A stretch of 64,000 nucleotides of DNA, taken from assembly GCF_019112545.1 (NCBI RefSeq), contig NW_025064892.1, positions 1,159,921 to 1,223,920 of the forward strand, given 5' to 3'. Shown piece by piece: positions 43,106-53,273 of the stretch; the stretch's first letter is position 1, and each line of letters begins with the position of its first letter. The stretch is from Guyanagaster necrorhizus (Eukaryota; Basidiomycota; Agaricomycetes; Agaricales; Physalacriaceae). The notes under the pieces were generated by a model. It did not search any database. It saw only the letters and a list, made by a program, of their open reading frames with translations, and was not told the origin of the DNA. The translations under genes were made by a program, and so were the position numbers.

Positions 43106-44425
43106 TTACAAAGAAGCGGAACCTGACAGGCCCGCACCGGAACCTAAACTCTCCCCCCACTCCTTCAACTCCTCTATATCCTCATCCAGCCCCTTCAATA
43201 TCGCCTCCCGAAGATCCTCCACCTCCTGATCCCTCTCATCCTTGAAAATCAGTCGGGCCTTCTTCCAGGCCTCCACCTCGGACTCCGAAAACAGCTCCGA
43301 AGGAGACAACATATCATCGGAACTATAGTCATCTTGAAGACCTGCCACAGTACCACGAACATCCACCACCTCGTCCACCAACTCATCCACGTGATGCATC
43401 AACTTGCGTATCAATTTTGAAAGTTGGTGGAGACTGGCAGAGACCTCCACACTGCTGATCACCTCACTCGTAGTGACGCCCTTGTTGAATGAACAGGCAG
43501 TTTTCTTGACCTTGCAGCGAGAGCAAGTCTGCCCTCAATCAGCGCCTTTGGTTACCAGTCGTGCATAACACCGTGCACTATCTTGACGACAATGCACACA
43601 ACTCCCTGAAAACAAAAGCTAAGTTAAGCCATGGAAGAAAACCAAGACACTTACTTTCACCATCCAACAATTCTTCGCCCTCCGCTGGCCCTGCCACTTC
43701 CAACTTTGCCCATTTTTTGGGGCTAACGATTGCCTCTGTCTCACTGTCATCCACTATGCCCCTCGACCTGAACTTGTGTTTACGTCCCTTCTCCACCAGA
43801 ACCGCTGCCCTTCTCTTCCCCTCCCACACCCTCTTTCTCCTCTCCAGGGTCCCTTTGGATTTCTCGGACTCATCGTCCCCCTCAGTCCCCTTCACCTGCT
43901 TATCATCGGACTCTGGAGGCATATGGCGAGTGACCTTCTTGAAGCGAAGACCGGGGCCAGGACCATACCGTTCTGCCAAAACTTGATGCAGCCAAAAATC
44001 AGTGGCCTCTGCAGGGGTCATCAGCAACCCATCCTCCATAACCATCCCCTCTGGCTCCACCTCCTCAGCCTCAGCCCTCGCTGCTGTCTCTGCAGCCTCT
44101 CTCTCCATGGCCTCCCTCTCCTCAGCTGCCCTCCAAGCCACCTTTTTCAATGCCTCCTCTGCCTCCTTAGCCTGCCTCTCTGTGGCTTGCCAAACCTCCT
44201 CCCTCTTCCTCTCCAATTCCTCCTTCTGCTCCTTTTTCCACGCCTCCCAGGCCACATGGTTCACCCAGACCTTTTCCTCCCACTCTTGCTCCCTTTGCCA
44301 TTCCAAATGACTCTCCATGGCCTCCGCATATTCTTCCTCTGCGGCCTCCCATTCTAGATGAAACAATTCCTTGGCCTCTTCAGGGCCATCAGGGGTGGAT
44401 CCCCTCACCAGAGGCTCAGGAGTGC
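43106..44425 (-). pseudogene. Coiled-coil/Zn2Cys6-like gene, CpG-normal copy
   Basis: Exon 1 encodes an acidic/basic coiled coil (KELFHLEWEAAEEEYAEAME, WEAWKKEQKEELERKREEVW) and HMPPESDDKQVKGTE, then VDDSETEAIVSPKKWAKLE. The GTAAGTGTC...TTTTCAG intron lies at about 43604-43651. Exon 2 holds CVHCRQDSARC and TCSRCKVKKTAC; each is C-x2-C-x6-C, together resembling a Zn(II)2Cys6 cluster. It then reads VISSVEVSASLHQLSKLI and a Glu-rich coiled coil to the stop at 43106. One in-frame TGA (between KGAD and GQTC, near 43535) interrupts it. The minus-strand frame continues upstream to 44528 but there it overlaps retroelement sequence. Function unknown. Confidence 0.65.
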
Positions 44426-44459
44426 ATGAGCAATGATACATGGTGAGTGATGACATAGG

Positions 44460-45070
44460 TGATGATGGTGGTTTCAGATCAAGATACAAAACTCCTACGG
44501 CCACCAACAATCCTCCATGTGGCCCCACCGGCCATCGGGATCAGTGCTCTTGAGGGCAAGAACACTAAGGGGGGGATACTGTTACACACATGCCACCGGC
44601 CTCCGTGTCACCTCAACCAACCACGAATTCTATCACGCTACCCACTGGACTCTGGCCACTTCCCATTACCTACTAATTTCATTTCACCATTATCATTTCA
44701 CATCTGTATTTCACATTGTAATACCTAGACCCTGAACTCGGTAGCAAATATTCACACTGGAACCCAATGGAACCCGACTCAGAATTAGCTACCATTAGTA
44801 TATAAAGCCATGTATATCACTGTAACTACTCAGTTCGAATATCAACTTGGATAAGCCATCTACACTTCGTACTCACCCCTCCCTATCTCATCTGTCGGAT
44901 TCCACTCTGAAGGATACTCCTGTTCACTTCTCTGACAGAACTCTGTTCTGTCCATCCAGATCCTTGGGCTCCGACTCAAGAGTGACATTGCCAATAGCTT
45001 CATCAACGCCCACGCACTCCACTGAACTCCGCATGTGCACTCAAGCCCACTCGATTGGCACGTTCCTAAC
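44460..45070 (+). repeat. Type B gypsy 3' end and LTR, plus orientation
   Basis: LTR 44579..45070 (TGTTACACACATGCC to CCTAACA, 492 bp), preceded by a polypurine tract (AAGGGGGGGAT), so it is the 3' LTR of a plus-strand element whose body is gone. TATA box at 44799..44806, and AGTTCGAATAT at 44832..44842 where the transcript should start. It is CpG-normal. It abuts, in opposite orientation, the truncated integrase of the minus-strand type B element, with no visible target-site duplication. Confidence 0.8.
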
Positions 45071-45710
45071 AGTCAGCCTCCAGATGATAACCAGAGATAA
45101 GGTGGAGTTCTATGTCAAGGGCCACAGCTAAGGCACGAGTAAATTGGGAGACAAATTCAGAGCTGCAGTTGGATGTGATGTGACTGGGTACCCCATGTTT
45201 GGAGAATATGTAGATAAGGAAAAGTTGGGCGAGCTCCATGGAGTTGATGGTGTCATGAGTGAGAATGAAGATGGCTTGCTTGCTAGCTCAGTCTATGACT
45301 ACTAAGATGGCAGTGAATCCATTGGAGTCTGATAGTTGTTCAATGAAGTCTATGGAAATGGAATCCCATGGCCGTTCGGAAACTGGCAGAGGTTTCAGTA
45401 ACCCATAGGGGCAGTGTCTGGGTGCCTTGTTGTGTCCACAAACTGTGCAGGACTTAACATAGTGTTGGACATATTCATGTATCTTTAGTCAGATGTAGTT
45501 CCGCCGGACTAGTTCTAATGTCTGGTTTTGACCCAAGTGACCTGCCAAGATGTGGTCATGATTGTTCTGTAGTATACAGAGATGGAGATCATCAGAGTCT
45601 GGGATGTAGATGCAGCCTTCAAAGTGAAGGATGTTGGATTTGTCAATGGACCATTGAGAGGGAGAGGATTCAGAAGCAGCCTTGGTCTGGCAGAGGCCAT
45701 TGGAGGACAT
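45071..45710 (-). pseudogene. Type B integrase fragment
   Basis: The zinc-finger part is visible at 45489..45710 (FEGCIYIPDSDDLHLCILQ, HDHILAGHLGQNQTLELVRR). Leftwards come the YVQHYVKSCTVC-like region and the DDE start (SISIDFIEQLSDSNGF), then HGVPSHITS; it stops before the catalytic Glu. Confidence 0.7.
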
Positions 45711-45908
45711 AGCATCAGAGGATTGTGCTTATCTGATATCAGTGTGGAGTTTGTCGATATCCATGATGGCACTAGCCCATAGGGTGGGGCCTTCAAGATA
45801 GGTTGCTCAAAGTGATGCAGAGAGTTGTTCTTGGGTGAACACAGGTCAGAAATTGTGGGAGTTGATTTGGGCATATTGGCTATCTCCCTCTTTAGGGTAG
45901 ACATCCCA

Positions 45909-46334
45909 TCATCTAGTGAGCACATCCGGTTTCCCACCAAGTTTTCCAGGGTGGAACTGGATTACTAGGTTGAACTGAAATAGATATTCAGACCAGTGGA
46001 CCTGTTGGCAGGTTAGAATCTTAGTGGTGGCAAAGTATTCAAGATTCTTGTGGTCTGTTACGACATCGATGGAGTCTGCGGAGCCTTCAAGGTAGTGCCG
46101 CCAATGTTTAAAGGCTTCAAAAATAGCTAGAAGCTCTTTGTCATGGGTGTCATAGTTGAGTTTAGCATTGTGGAGGCTCCAGGAGTGGAAAGCGATGGGG
46201 TGAATTTCACCATCTTCAAGATAGATGGAGAGGATAGCTGCAATTGCATAGTCAGAGGCATCGGTTTCCACCACTATCTTTTGATCGGAGACCCAGTGGA
46301 TAAGGATAGGGGCATGTGTAAAGGCCTGTTTCAA
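45909..46334 (-). pseudogene. Type B RNase H domain
   Basis: VVETDASDYAIAAILSIY, FHSWSLHNAKLNYDTHDKEL, FKHWRHYLEG and VVTDHKNLEYFATTK are the usual gypsy RNase H blocks with catalytic Asp residues (ETDAS, TDHKN). The frame continues toward integrase (VIQFHPGKLGGKPDVLTR). Confidence 0.85.
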
Positions 46335-46487
46335 ATCATTGAAGGTGGCTAAGCATTTGTCATCAAATTTCCATGAGGTTCTCTTGCAGGTGAGTCATGT
46401 AAGGGAGAGGATGATATCACTATATTCATGTATGAAGTGACAGTAGAAGTTGGCAAAGCCAAGAAAAGATTGGATGTCCTTAACTTT

Positions 46488-47642
46488 TCATGGCACTGGC
46501 CAGTTGACAATGGCCTTGACTTTTTCTTCAGACATGCGAAGTCCTTCAGGTGATAGGGTATAGTCTAGATATTCCATGGAATCCTGGTTGAATTCGCATT
46601 TGGAACCTTTGCAATAGAGTCCATTAGCTCTAAGCCTGCATAGGACCTCACAAACATGTTTCTGGTGATCTTCCAGGTTGTCAGAATATATGAGGATGTC
46701 ATCGAGATAGACCACTACTGATATGTCAGGCATGTCAGAGAATATATCATTCACAAATCATTGGAATGCTGCTGGAGCATTTGTGAGGCCAAAAGGCATG
46801 ACGTGCCATTCGAAGGAACCATAATGGGTCTGGAAGGCTGTTTTCCATTCATCCCCCTTAGCTATGTGAACAAGATGGTAGGCATGCCGAAGGTCGAGCT
46901 TGGTGTAGATGCATGCAGAGCAGGCAGAGTCGAGGAGATCAGAAATGAGGGGAAGAGGGTAGTGATCCTTCTTGGAGATTTTGTTTAGGCCATGGTAGTC
47001 GACGCAAAGTCGGAGTTCACCGGTCTTTTTCTTGATGAATAGAACTGGAGCCCCATGTGGAGAGCGGGATGGAGTAATGAACCCATTGCACAGATTATCA
47101 TCAATAAACTCTCATAGAGCTTTGAGTTCAGATTCTGAGAGAGAATAAATGGGTCCAAGTGGTGGAGATGTCCCTTCCTCAAGGTTGATTTTGAGGTCGT
47201 ATGGTCTGTGTTCAGGTAGTTTTTCAGAGAGGGTATCACTGAAGACATCTGCAAAATTGTGGTACTCTACTGGCACTGATGAAAGATCTGCTGGTTCCGC
47301 GGATGTGGCTTTGGCTCCAATATTAGGCAAAGAAGGCTGCAGTGTGAACTGCTGGGCGCCTTCTTCTGCACTGGCTTGGATGAATGCAGCAGCGGATATG
47401 ATGGAGATCTTTGGGTGTGCTTTCATAGTAAAAGATTCTGAGGGAGGATAGGAATAGATGAGTTCATACGGGAATGAAGTCCGCCGACTACCCGATATGG
47501 ACTTGGAATAGAGTGAAGCCCCGGAAGTTGGATTGATAGAGTCTGGTGGGCATGGAAGTCTCAGATTTGAGCTGGAAGGCTCAGAGAGGGGTGAACTGTT
47601 GTCCTGTGGGCACGGAAGTCTCTGGGATGTGGTGAAGGCCAC
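46488..47642 (-). pseudogene. Type B protease-RT linker and reverse transcriptase
   Basis: 47112..47642 holds the pre-RT region (ISAAAFIQASAEEGAQQF, YHNFADVFSDTLSEKLPEHR, YDLKINLEEGTSPPLGPIYS). The fingers/palm follow in broken frames, and 46488..46754 carries the catalytic VVYLDDILIYSDN and GSKCEFNQDSMEYLDY. Stops split the domain into at least three frames. Confidence 0.85.
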
Positions 47643-47870
47643 AGAATTGGTTGGAGTGGGATCCTGGTAGCTTGAGCAGAAAATGATACTGTTCTCAGCC
47701 CAGTCAATCAGTGGATTATAGCAGGAGAGCCAGTTGTATCCTAGGACAAGGTTGCAAGATGAATCCAGAGGAGTGACATAGAAGTTGATAGGGAAGGTGT
47801 CTCCGGACAGGAAACAGATGGGGATGGTTGTGATTTGAGATATATGGCTCCTGATAGAGCCATCAAATAA

Positions 47871-48299
47871 TCAAAGTTGCACACTAGGGATGGTTTTAAT
47901 GGGGATTTCATTAGCAGCTATATACTTAGTGTCAACAAAGCAGTGGCTAGAGCCAGAATCAATAAGGGCAAGAAAACGCAGAATGATACAAGTTGGGGAA
48001 CCATCGGGTTTCATAGCAGTTGGCAATTCTGCTGAGAGGGGAATGTGGAAGGAGTGATTGGAAAGGGATGTTGCATTGAGAGTGATGACCTCCGGTGTGC
48101 GAATACAGTCAACGCAACCCTGAACTCGCACAGAGGGAACAGGGTTGCTTCCTAGTTTTCCGACTCTATCAGAGCTGGTTCCACAGGAGCAGTGTCGACC
48201 TCTGCTGCATGCTCCTTGGCGGAGGCTGCTGCCTTCCGCTTGTTGCAGTCCTCGGTCTTGTGTTTGGCTCCACAGAACATACAAAGGTTGTTCTGGCAC
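47871..48299 (-). pseudogene. Type B gag C-terminus and protease
   Basis: LALIDSGSSHCFVDTKYIA is the retropepsin active-site block (DSGSS). Upstream is a degraded CCHC knuckle region (CMFCGAKHKTEDC in the neighbouring frame), so gag and protease are continuous. Confidence 0.75.
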
Positions 48300-48339
48300 C
48301 AGTGGTCTTTTTCTTCCTGAGTAAGATGGCCATCTTTAC

Positions 48340-49069
48340 CTAGCTTGTCGGCATAGAGCTTAGGGGTGGTAGATTTTGGTATGGAGCTGGAGTCCGAGAA
48401 AGAAGTGTTAGGCCCCTTGGATTTGGGGTTGGGGAATTTATTGTCCTGGTTTTCATGGGCAATTTCGGTCTTCTGAGTCCAGTAGCAAGCATCAAGTTCT
48501 TAGGCAAGGAAGCACATCTCATGAAGGTTGTTTGGCTTCCCATAGTGTGCCATGTCATCCTTGATACGGGTGCAGAGGCCATGGTAAAAGGTATGGCAGA
48601 GGGAGTTATCTCCATACCCAATTTGCGAAGCATACTGGTTGAATTGGACTATATACTTCATGATCCGATCACCATCGCACATCCAAAGGTGTTCTAATGC
48701 ATCTTCAGCATCTCTGATAGCATCAAAGGGGCCGAAGTTGCTATGAAGCTCATCTAAGAAGGCTGTGTAGGAGAATTGCCAGGCTGGTGGATTCCATGGA
48801 TTGGGGTTAAGAATGTCTGGTTCGAACCAGTTGAGTGCAATGCCGGCCAGGAATGAAATGGTGTAGTTAACTTTGTTAGCATCCATTGCAAACGTGGTAG
48901 GTCTGTCATTGAAGTTCAACTGAAGGGAGACAATGAAAGCCTTCAGTTTGTGAGGGTCAGAGCCATCAAATAGTTCTGGTTCCTTGATCTTAGTGTGGAC
49001 AGTGGCTGGTTTAGAGTTGTTGAGTGAGACAAAGACTCCTTGTAACAGGTTCATGAATTCTAGGAACAT
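48340..49069 (-). pseudogene. Type B gag
   Basis: Retrotransposon gag domain: IKEPELFDGSDPHKLKAFIV, FNDRPTTFAMDANKVNYTIS, FLAGIALNWFEPDI, FLDELHSNFGPFDAIRDAED, then IMKYIVQFNQYASQIGYGDN. Continuation toward the zinc knuckle is in shifted frames. Confidence 0.85.
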
Positions 49070-49627
49070 GTCCTATTGGTTTGGATTGTTACTTCCTGTG
49101 AGGCCATCAGCGCTGCCTGGGCCATTAGGACCACCTGATTCTCCTGGTCCCCTTGGTCCCCCTGGTCCACCTAGGAAAGGGTTTGGTGGATTGCCAGCCA
49201 GTTTCTGTCGGATGGGAGTATGAGTAAGGGTGTCTTCATCTCTGCCCTCTGAGTCTGGGCTGTCTGGATTCCCATGGTTGTTGCCCAGAGATAAGGGGTC
49301 TGTTGGGGGGTTGGTTCAGGCGCCATACATCAGGCTGGCCCATCAGGCCCTGTTGGTTGGAATGCTGGTGGCATCGAAAGGGTTAGGGAAATCGTCATAA
49401 TTAGGTTGACAGGCAGTGAAGCTAGAGTGATTGTAGGTTTCTCTACAGGAAGGTTGTTCCCCACTGGAGGCTGATCCGAACAGGCCTGGTTGTTCCTTTG
49501 AGGCAGAGGCTAGAATGTCTTCTATGGAAAACATGTTTGAATGGGTGGGCTGCCTTTGTTTGGGATCGGTCTCTGTGGGTTCAGTAAATATGGTGGACAT
49601 GATAAAATTTTTGACTCAAGAATTTTG

Positions 49628-49638
49628 AGTTCGAATAT
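49628..49638 (-). promoter_or_regulatory. Type B self-primer binding site
   Basis: Plus-strand AGTTCGAATAT sits 2 bp inside the 5' LTR (which begins at 49641). The RNA reads ATATTCGAACT here. This is complementary to AGTTCGAATAT near the expected start of the LTR transcript (intact at 44832..44842; one C-to-T change in this element's own LTR at 49870..49880). Confidence 0.65.
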
Positions 49639-49640
49639 AC

Positions 49641-50132
49641 TGTTAGGAACATGCCAATCGAGTGGGCTTGAATGCACGCATAGAGTCCGGCAGAGTGCAT
49701 GGGCATTAATGAAGCTATTGGCAATGTCACCCTTGAGTCAGAGCCCAAGGATCTGGATAGACAGACTGGAGTTCCATCAGAGAAGTGAGCAGGAGTATGC
49801 TTCAGAGCAGAATCTGACAGGTGAGATAGGGAAGGGTGAGTATGAAGTGTAGATGGCTTATCCAAGTTGATATTTGAACTGAGTAGCTACAATGATGTAC
49901 ATGGCTTTATATACTAATGGTAGCTAATTCTGAGTCAGGTTCCATTGGGTTCTGGTATCAGTATTTGTTATCAAGTTCGGGGTCTAGATATTACAATGTG
50001 AAATACGGATGTGAAATGATACTGGTGAAATGAAATTAGTAGGTAATGGAAAGTGGTCGGAGTCCAGTGGATAGTGTGATTGGATTCATGGTTGGTTGAG
50101 GTGACATGGAGGCCGATGGCATGTGCATAACA
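49641..50132 (-). repeat. Type B 5' LTR
   Basis: 492 bp, TGTTAGGAACATGCC to GTGCATAACA on the plus strand. Same family as 38448, 44579 and 61828. Its right neighbour is the degraded A' element. Confidence 0.85.
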
Positions 50133-51543
50133 GAGACTCTCCAAGCTCCAGGTGGCTGCTTCAAGCTTCTGCTGTTGTCACCTAAATTGGCAGTCATACT
50201 ACTCTTCATTATATAGGTTCTGTCTTCTTGCTTGCTCAGCCTTGGCCCAATTAAGGTCAGCTTGCTCTCCTGCTGCTTATATCTCTTTCTCTGTGAAATC
50301 TGCTTCATATCTTTAGAGCTCATTAGTGACTATCAGCCCTTCAAACTCTCATCCCCTTCCTGGCTCCATGTTTCAGAAATAGAGGTCTCTGTGATTAAAG
50401 AGGTTTGAGCTTAAATCCAGTATTGCATATAGTGAGTCATGTCTGGAGTTTACAGGCAAAATAGGTTGGAGACCTGTAGCTACTTGAGTGGCATCAAGAG
50501 AGTCCTGAGCATGGTTTTTAATCTCATGCTCAATTGGTGCAGTGGAAGGGTCAGAGAATAACTCATAGTCATCAAAGAAGTTGTCAGAGATATTCTCATC
50601 TTTGTAGTCTGAGACCAGAGGGAGGTGCAGTGGGATTCACAGGTTCCAGAACCCTGTGTGCTGATTGTCACTGTTTCAGTTGTCTGTTCATTGGGGTTGA
50701 GAGAGATATTAGTGACCTTCTTTCTCTGAAATGTTTCTCAAATGCAAGCTGCTAGGCCAGACTTTAGGTATAGATCCAATTGAGGGCTGGAAGGAGACTC
50801 TGGTAGAGGGTAGAATATCATGAAAGGGAAGGTCTGATATGACATGGCATAAAATTTACTGTATCTATTGAAAAGCTTAGTAGTGTCTGACTATCCAAGC
50901 TGCTACTGATTGTCATTCTCAGCAAAGCTGTATGATTGCCAACAAGCCTAGAAGCATTCTGAGAATAAAAGCTAAAAGCTTAAAGAAATTATCTGTGAGA
51001 TCAGGAGTGACAATGTTCAATGGTGGCATTCAGTTTCCTTCACACCTATTGTGTGTAAGAAAAAAAAAGCAGAAGCTTTGAGCTAATTGTTAGATCCAAG
51101 TCACACATGATCAAACATGTGATAAACTAGCACTATATTGTATTCATACAGTCATGCTAGAGTTCACTGTATATGTCTATTGACCAAGTACTTTAAGGCC
51201 TTTGCAGATCAGCTCAAGAGTAAAGTAGTATAAAATAAACTTTAGCTTAAAGCTGAGGTTATATAGAGCTATCCTACTTATATACTGTTTGTCTATAGAG
51301 ATAAATATAATACTACCTATTGTGTTCATTCAAGTCTTTGTGCTCATTGTCCTTAGGCATCACTACTATCTACAAAAGTGTTGTTATGTATCATCAAGGA
51401 TTGTTATTGCATTGGAAGACAATGATAGACTCAGCTTGTTGTGATGACTAAGTCTGTTTCACAGTCTTAAGTGCTGGTCTAAGCACTCTGACTAAGCATC
51501 AATAGAGGTTAAAACAAATAAAGAAATAGAAAAAATCATAATA
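50133..51543 (-). mobile_element. Degraded type A' gypsy 5' end with LTR
   Basis: 51088..51543 is a CpG-depleted version of the type A LTR (TGTTAGATCC, a TATA-like region, TTTAGCTTAAAGCTG, ending ATCATAATA). 51074..51086 (AGCTTTGAGCTAA) is its primer site. 50133..51087 matches the leader and first open frame of element A, for example GCCTGACTATCCAAGCTGCTAC at 60261 versus GTCTGACTATCCAAGCTGC at 50886. The left side is cut by the type B 5' LTR. Confidence 0.75.
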
Positions 51544-52072
51544 CATTAGATACTGATACTCCTTCTCACTCTTTCACTCTGAGGCTTCTGCTGGATCTCC
51601 AGTCCATTCATCCAGTCTTCTATATGTCACAATTGAAACCCATAGAAGAAAACACTATTCTTAATCAAATCCAACCACTGCCACCTTCAGTTGAAGTCAA
51701 TAGAAAAGAATATTTTGAAATAGCCTAAATTCTCAACTCTAAGCTAGACCACCAGTTCTGCTGCCCACTGCTGTACAAGATCCAGTGGCTAGACTATGAA
51801 GGTACCAATAAAGAATTTGCTTAGTTACTAGCCTCCAAGTTCTTTGCCAATGAATTTATTGAAGAATTTTACTATTGATACCCAGGCAAACCAAGACTCT
51901 TATCTAAAGTCATTCAAACATTCCATTCTTGATACAACACTACTCCAGACACCACTGATGCCTCATCTTACTATTTCAATTCTAACTACTGACTACTATT
52001 TTAATTACTCCTTTTACACTTTTCAAAGTCAAATCTTGTAATTACATTTTTTGTCCTGACACTTTCTATATA
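51544..52072 (+). pseudogene. Gypsy integrase C-terminus with chromodomain, fragment
   Basis: Plus-strand broken frames read MSQLKP, then VEVNRKEYFEIA, ILNSKLDHQ, then LLYKIQWLDYEGTNKEFA, a chromodomain-like pattern (SKxD...YKIxWxxYxGTxxE). It belongs to a chromovirus-type element distinct in orientation from its neighbours. Heavily CpG-depleted. Confidence 0.6.
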
Positions 52073-52803
52073 CAGTTGACTATCTCACAATGCATATGGT
52101 CGGGAGACACCAAAACTGTATGCATTTATAGATTTATGCAGAACCAAAATAGCACATGATGTGACATGTGACTTTATGTGACAACGTCGTCATTTCCCCA
52201 AGATGCTGTCAGTGGCTTTTGGGTCAGCTTTCCATGCATCTCTTTGAATAATGCCCCTCTCAACTTCCTCAGCTGTAGTACTAATCCACTCTGGTCACCT
52301 TGTGAAACACAAAATGCCTCCAGCTTTTGAATAAGCTCAAATCCTTCCCTTGTAGTTATCAAGGTCTGTTCTTCCTCACCCTCCTCTTCCTCTTCTTCCT
52401 CCTCCTCATCATCAATGACAGTTATTTCCCCATTTTCTACTGCAATATCATGCTTGACAGCAGCAACAATCTCCTCATCTGTTGGCATCACCTCAAGATC
52501 TTCAGTATACTCTTCTGCAATAGAGTTAACCATCTCTTCAATAGTTGGAATGGGACCAAACATGCAATTTCATTGTTTCAATTTGACAAGATGGTCCTTC
52601 AACATTATCTCTGCTGTCTAGAGCTGTTGAATGAGGGCAATTTGGGTGGGAGGTGTGTTTATTTTTGACTGTGATGAAGAAGCCAACTGATTGACTGCCT
52701 CCAGTGCTTTACCAACATCATTCTCTGCATTCATAATGGCCATAAGAGCAGGATGCCAGTCAGTATCAGCATATTGGTTTCCAAGCAGATCCTGCAATGC
52801 CTG
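52073..52803 (-). mobile_element. Short pogo-like element, copy 2, truncated
   Basis: Inverted copy of 42311..43041. The terminal repeat starts at 52073 after TATA. The 129-codon frame 52174..52563 (-) is identical in translation to 42551..42940 (+), and the antisense frames are also identical, so the DNA is near-identical. It ends at 52803, where the type A LTR begins; the remaining about 435 bp of the element is not found on the other side of element A. Confidence 0.85.
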
Positions 52804-53240
52804 TGTTAAGCCTAAGCGTCACGTGGACTGATACACGTGATAAACAGGTGTTCCTTCGCACTTCGAGGAATCACCTGAGTTCACTGATATGTATATCCGA
52901 ACGGTGTGACTCAAGGTCAAAAGTAGACTCGAGATAGAATAGTGTGAATAAACTTTAGCTCGAAGCTGGGGGTTACCAGCGAGAGCTGTCCTACTTAAAT
53001 ACTACTGAGTAATGTCTAAATATACGCCTACTTATTGTGCGTTGCTGTACCCGTTGTGCCCATTGTACTAGGGCATCGTTACCATACATAAAAGGTTCGT
53101 TGTGCGTCATCGAGCGTCGTCTCTTTGTCGGAGACAATGGTGGATCTGGCTTGTGCTGACCAAGATTCCCACGGTCCAGTGTTGTGACTAAGCACAGGAT
53201 AGGGGTTAAGAAAGAAAGGAAAATAGTAAAAATCGTAACA
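52804..53240 (-). repeat. Type A 3' LTR
   Basis: 437 bp, TGTTAAGCC to CGTAACA on the plus strand. The minus strand has TATTTAAG at 53001..52994 and, 34 bp downstream, AGCTTCGAGCTAA at 52967..52955, the likely start of R. Confidence 0.9.
52994..53001 (-). promoter_or_regulatory. TATA box in type A LTR
   Basis: TATTTAAG on the minus strand, 34 bp before AGCTTCGAGC. The type B LTR has TATATAAA 33 bp before AGTTCGAATAT, so the spacing is shared by two otherwise different LTRs. Confidence 0.6.
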
Positions 53241-53273
53241 TTACCCCCTCGTTAAGACCATCGTCCCGATGGC

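Larger units (their letters stand above)
45071..50132 (-). mobile_element. Type B Ty3/gypsy element, truncated at integrase
   Basis: Minus-strand order from right to left: 5' LTR (49641..50132), primer site, gag, protease, reverse transcriptase, RNase H, integrase. It ends abruptly at 45070/45071 in the integrase core (after a SGYH-like segment), so the end of integrase and its own 3' LTR are missing. Frames are interrupted by stops and many CpG sites are mutated. Less decayed than the copy at 60987..64000. Confidence 0.85.

Noticed and set aside
43776..44357. 193-codon plus-strand frame rich in Leu and Pro
   Set aside because: Complement of the Glu/Ala/Lys coiled-coil codons on the minus strand.
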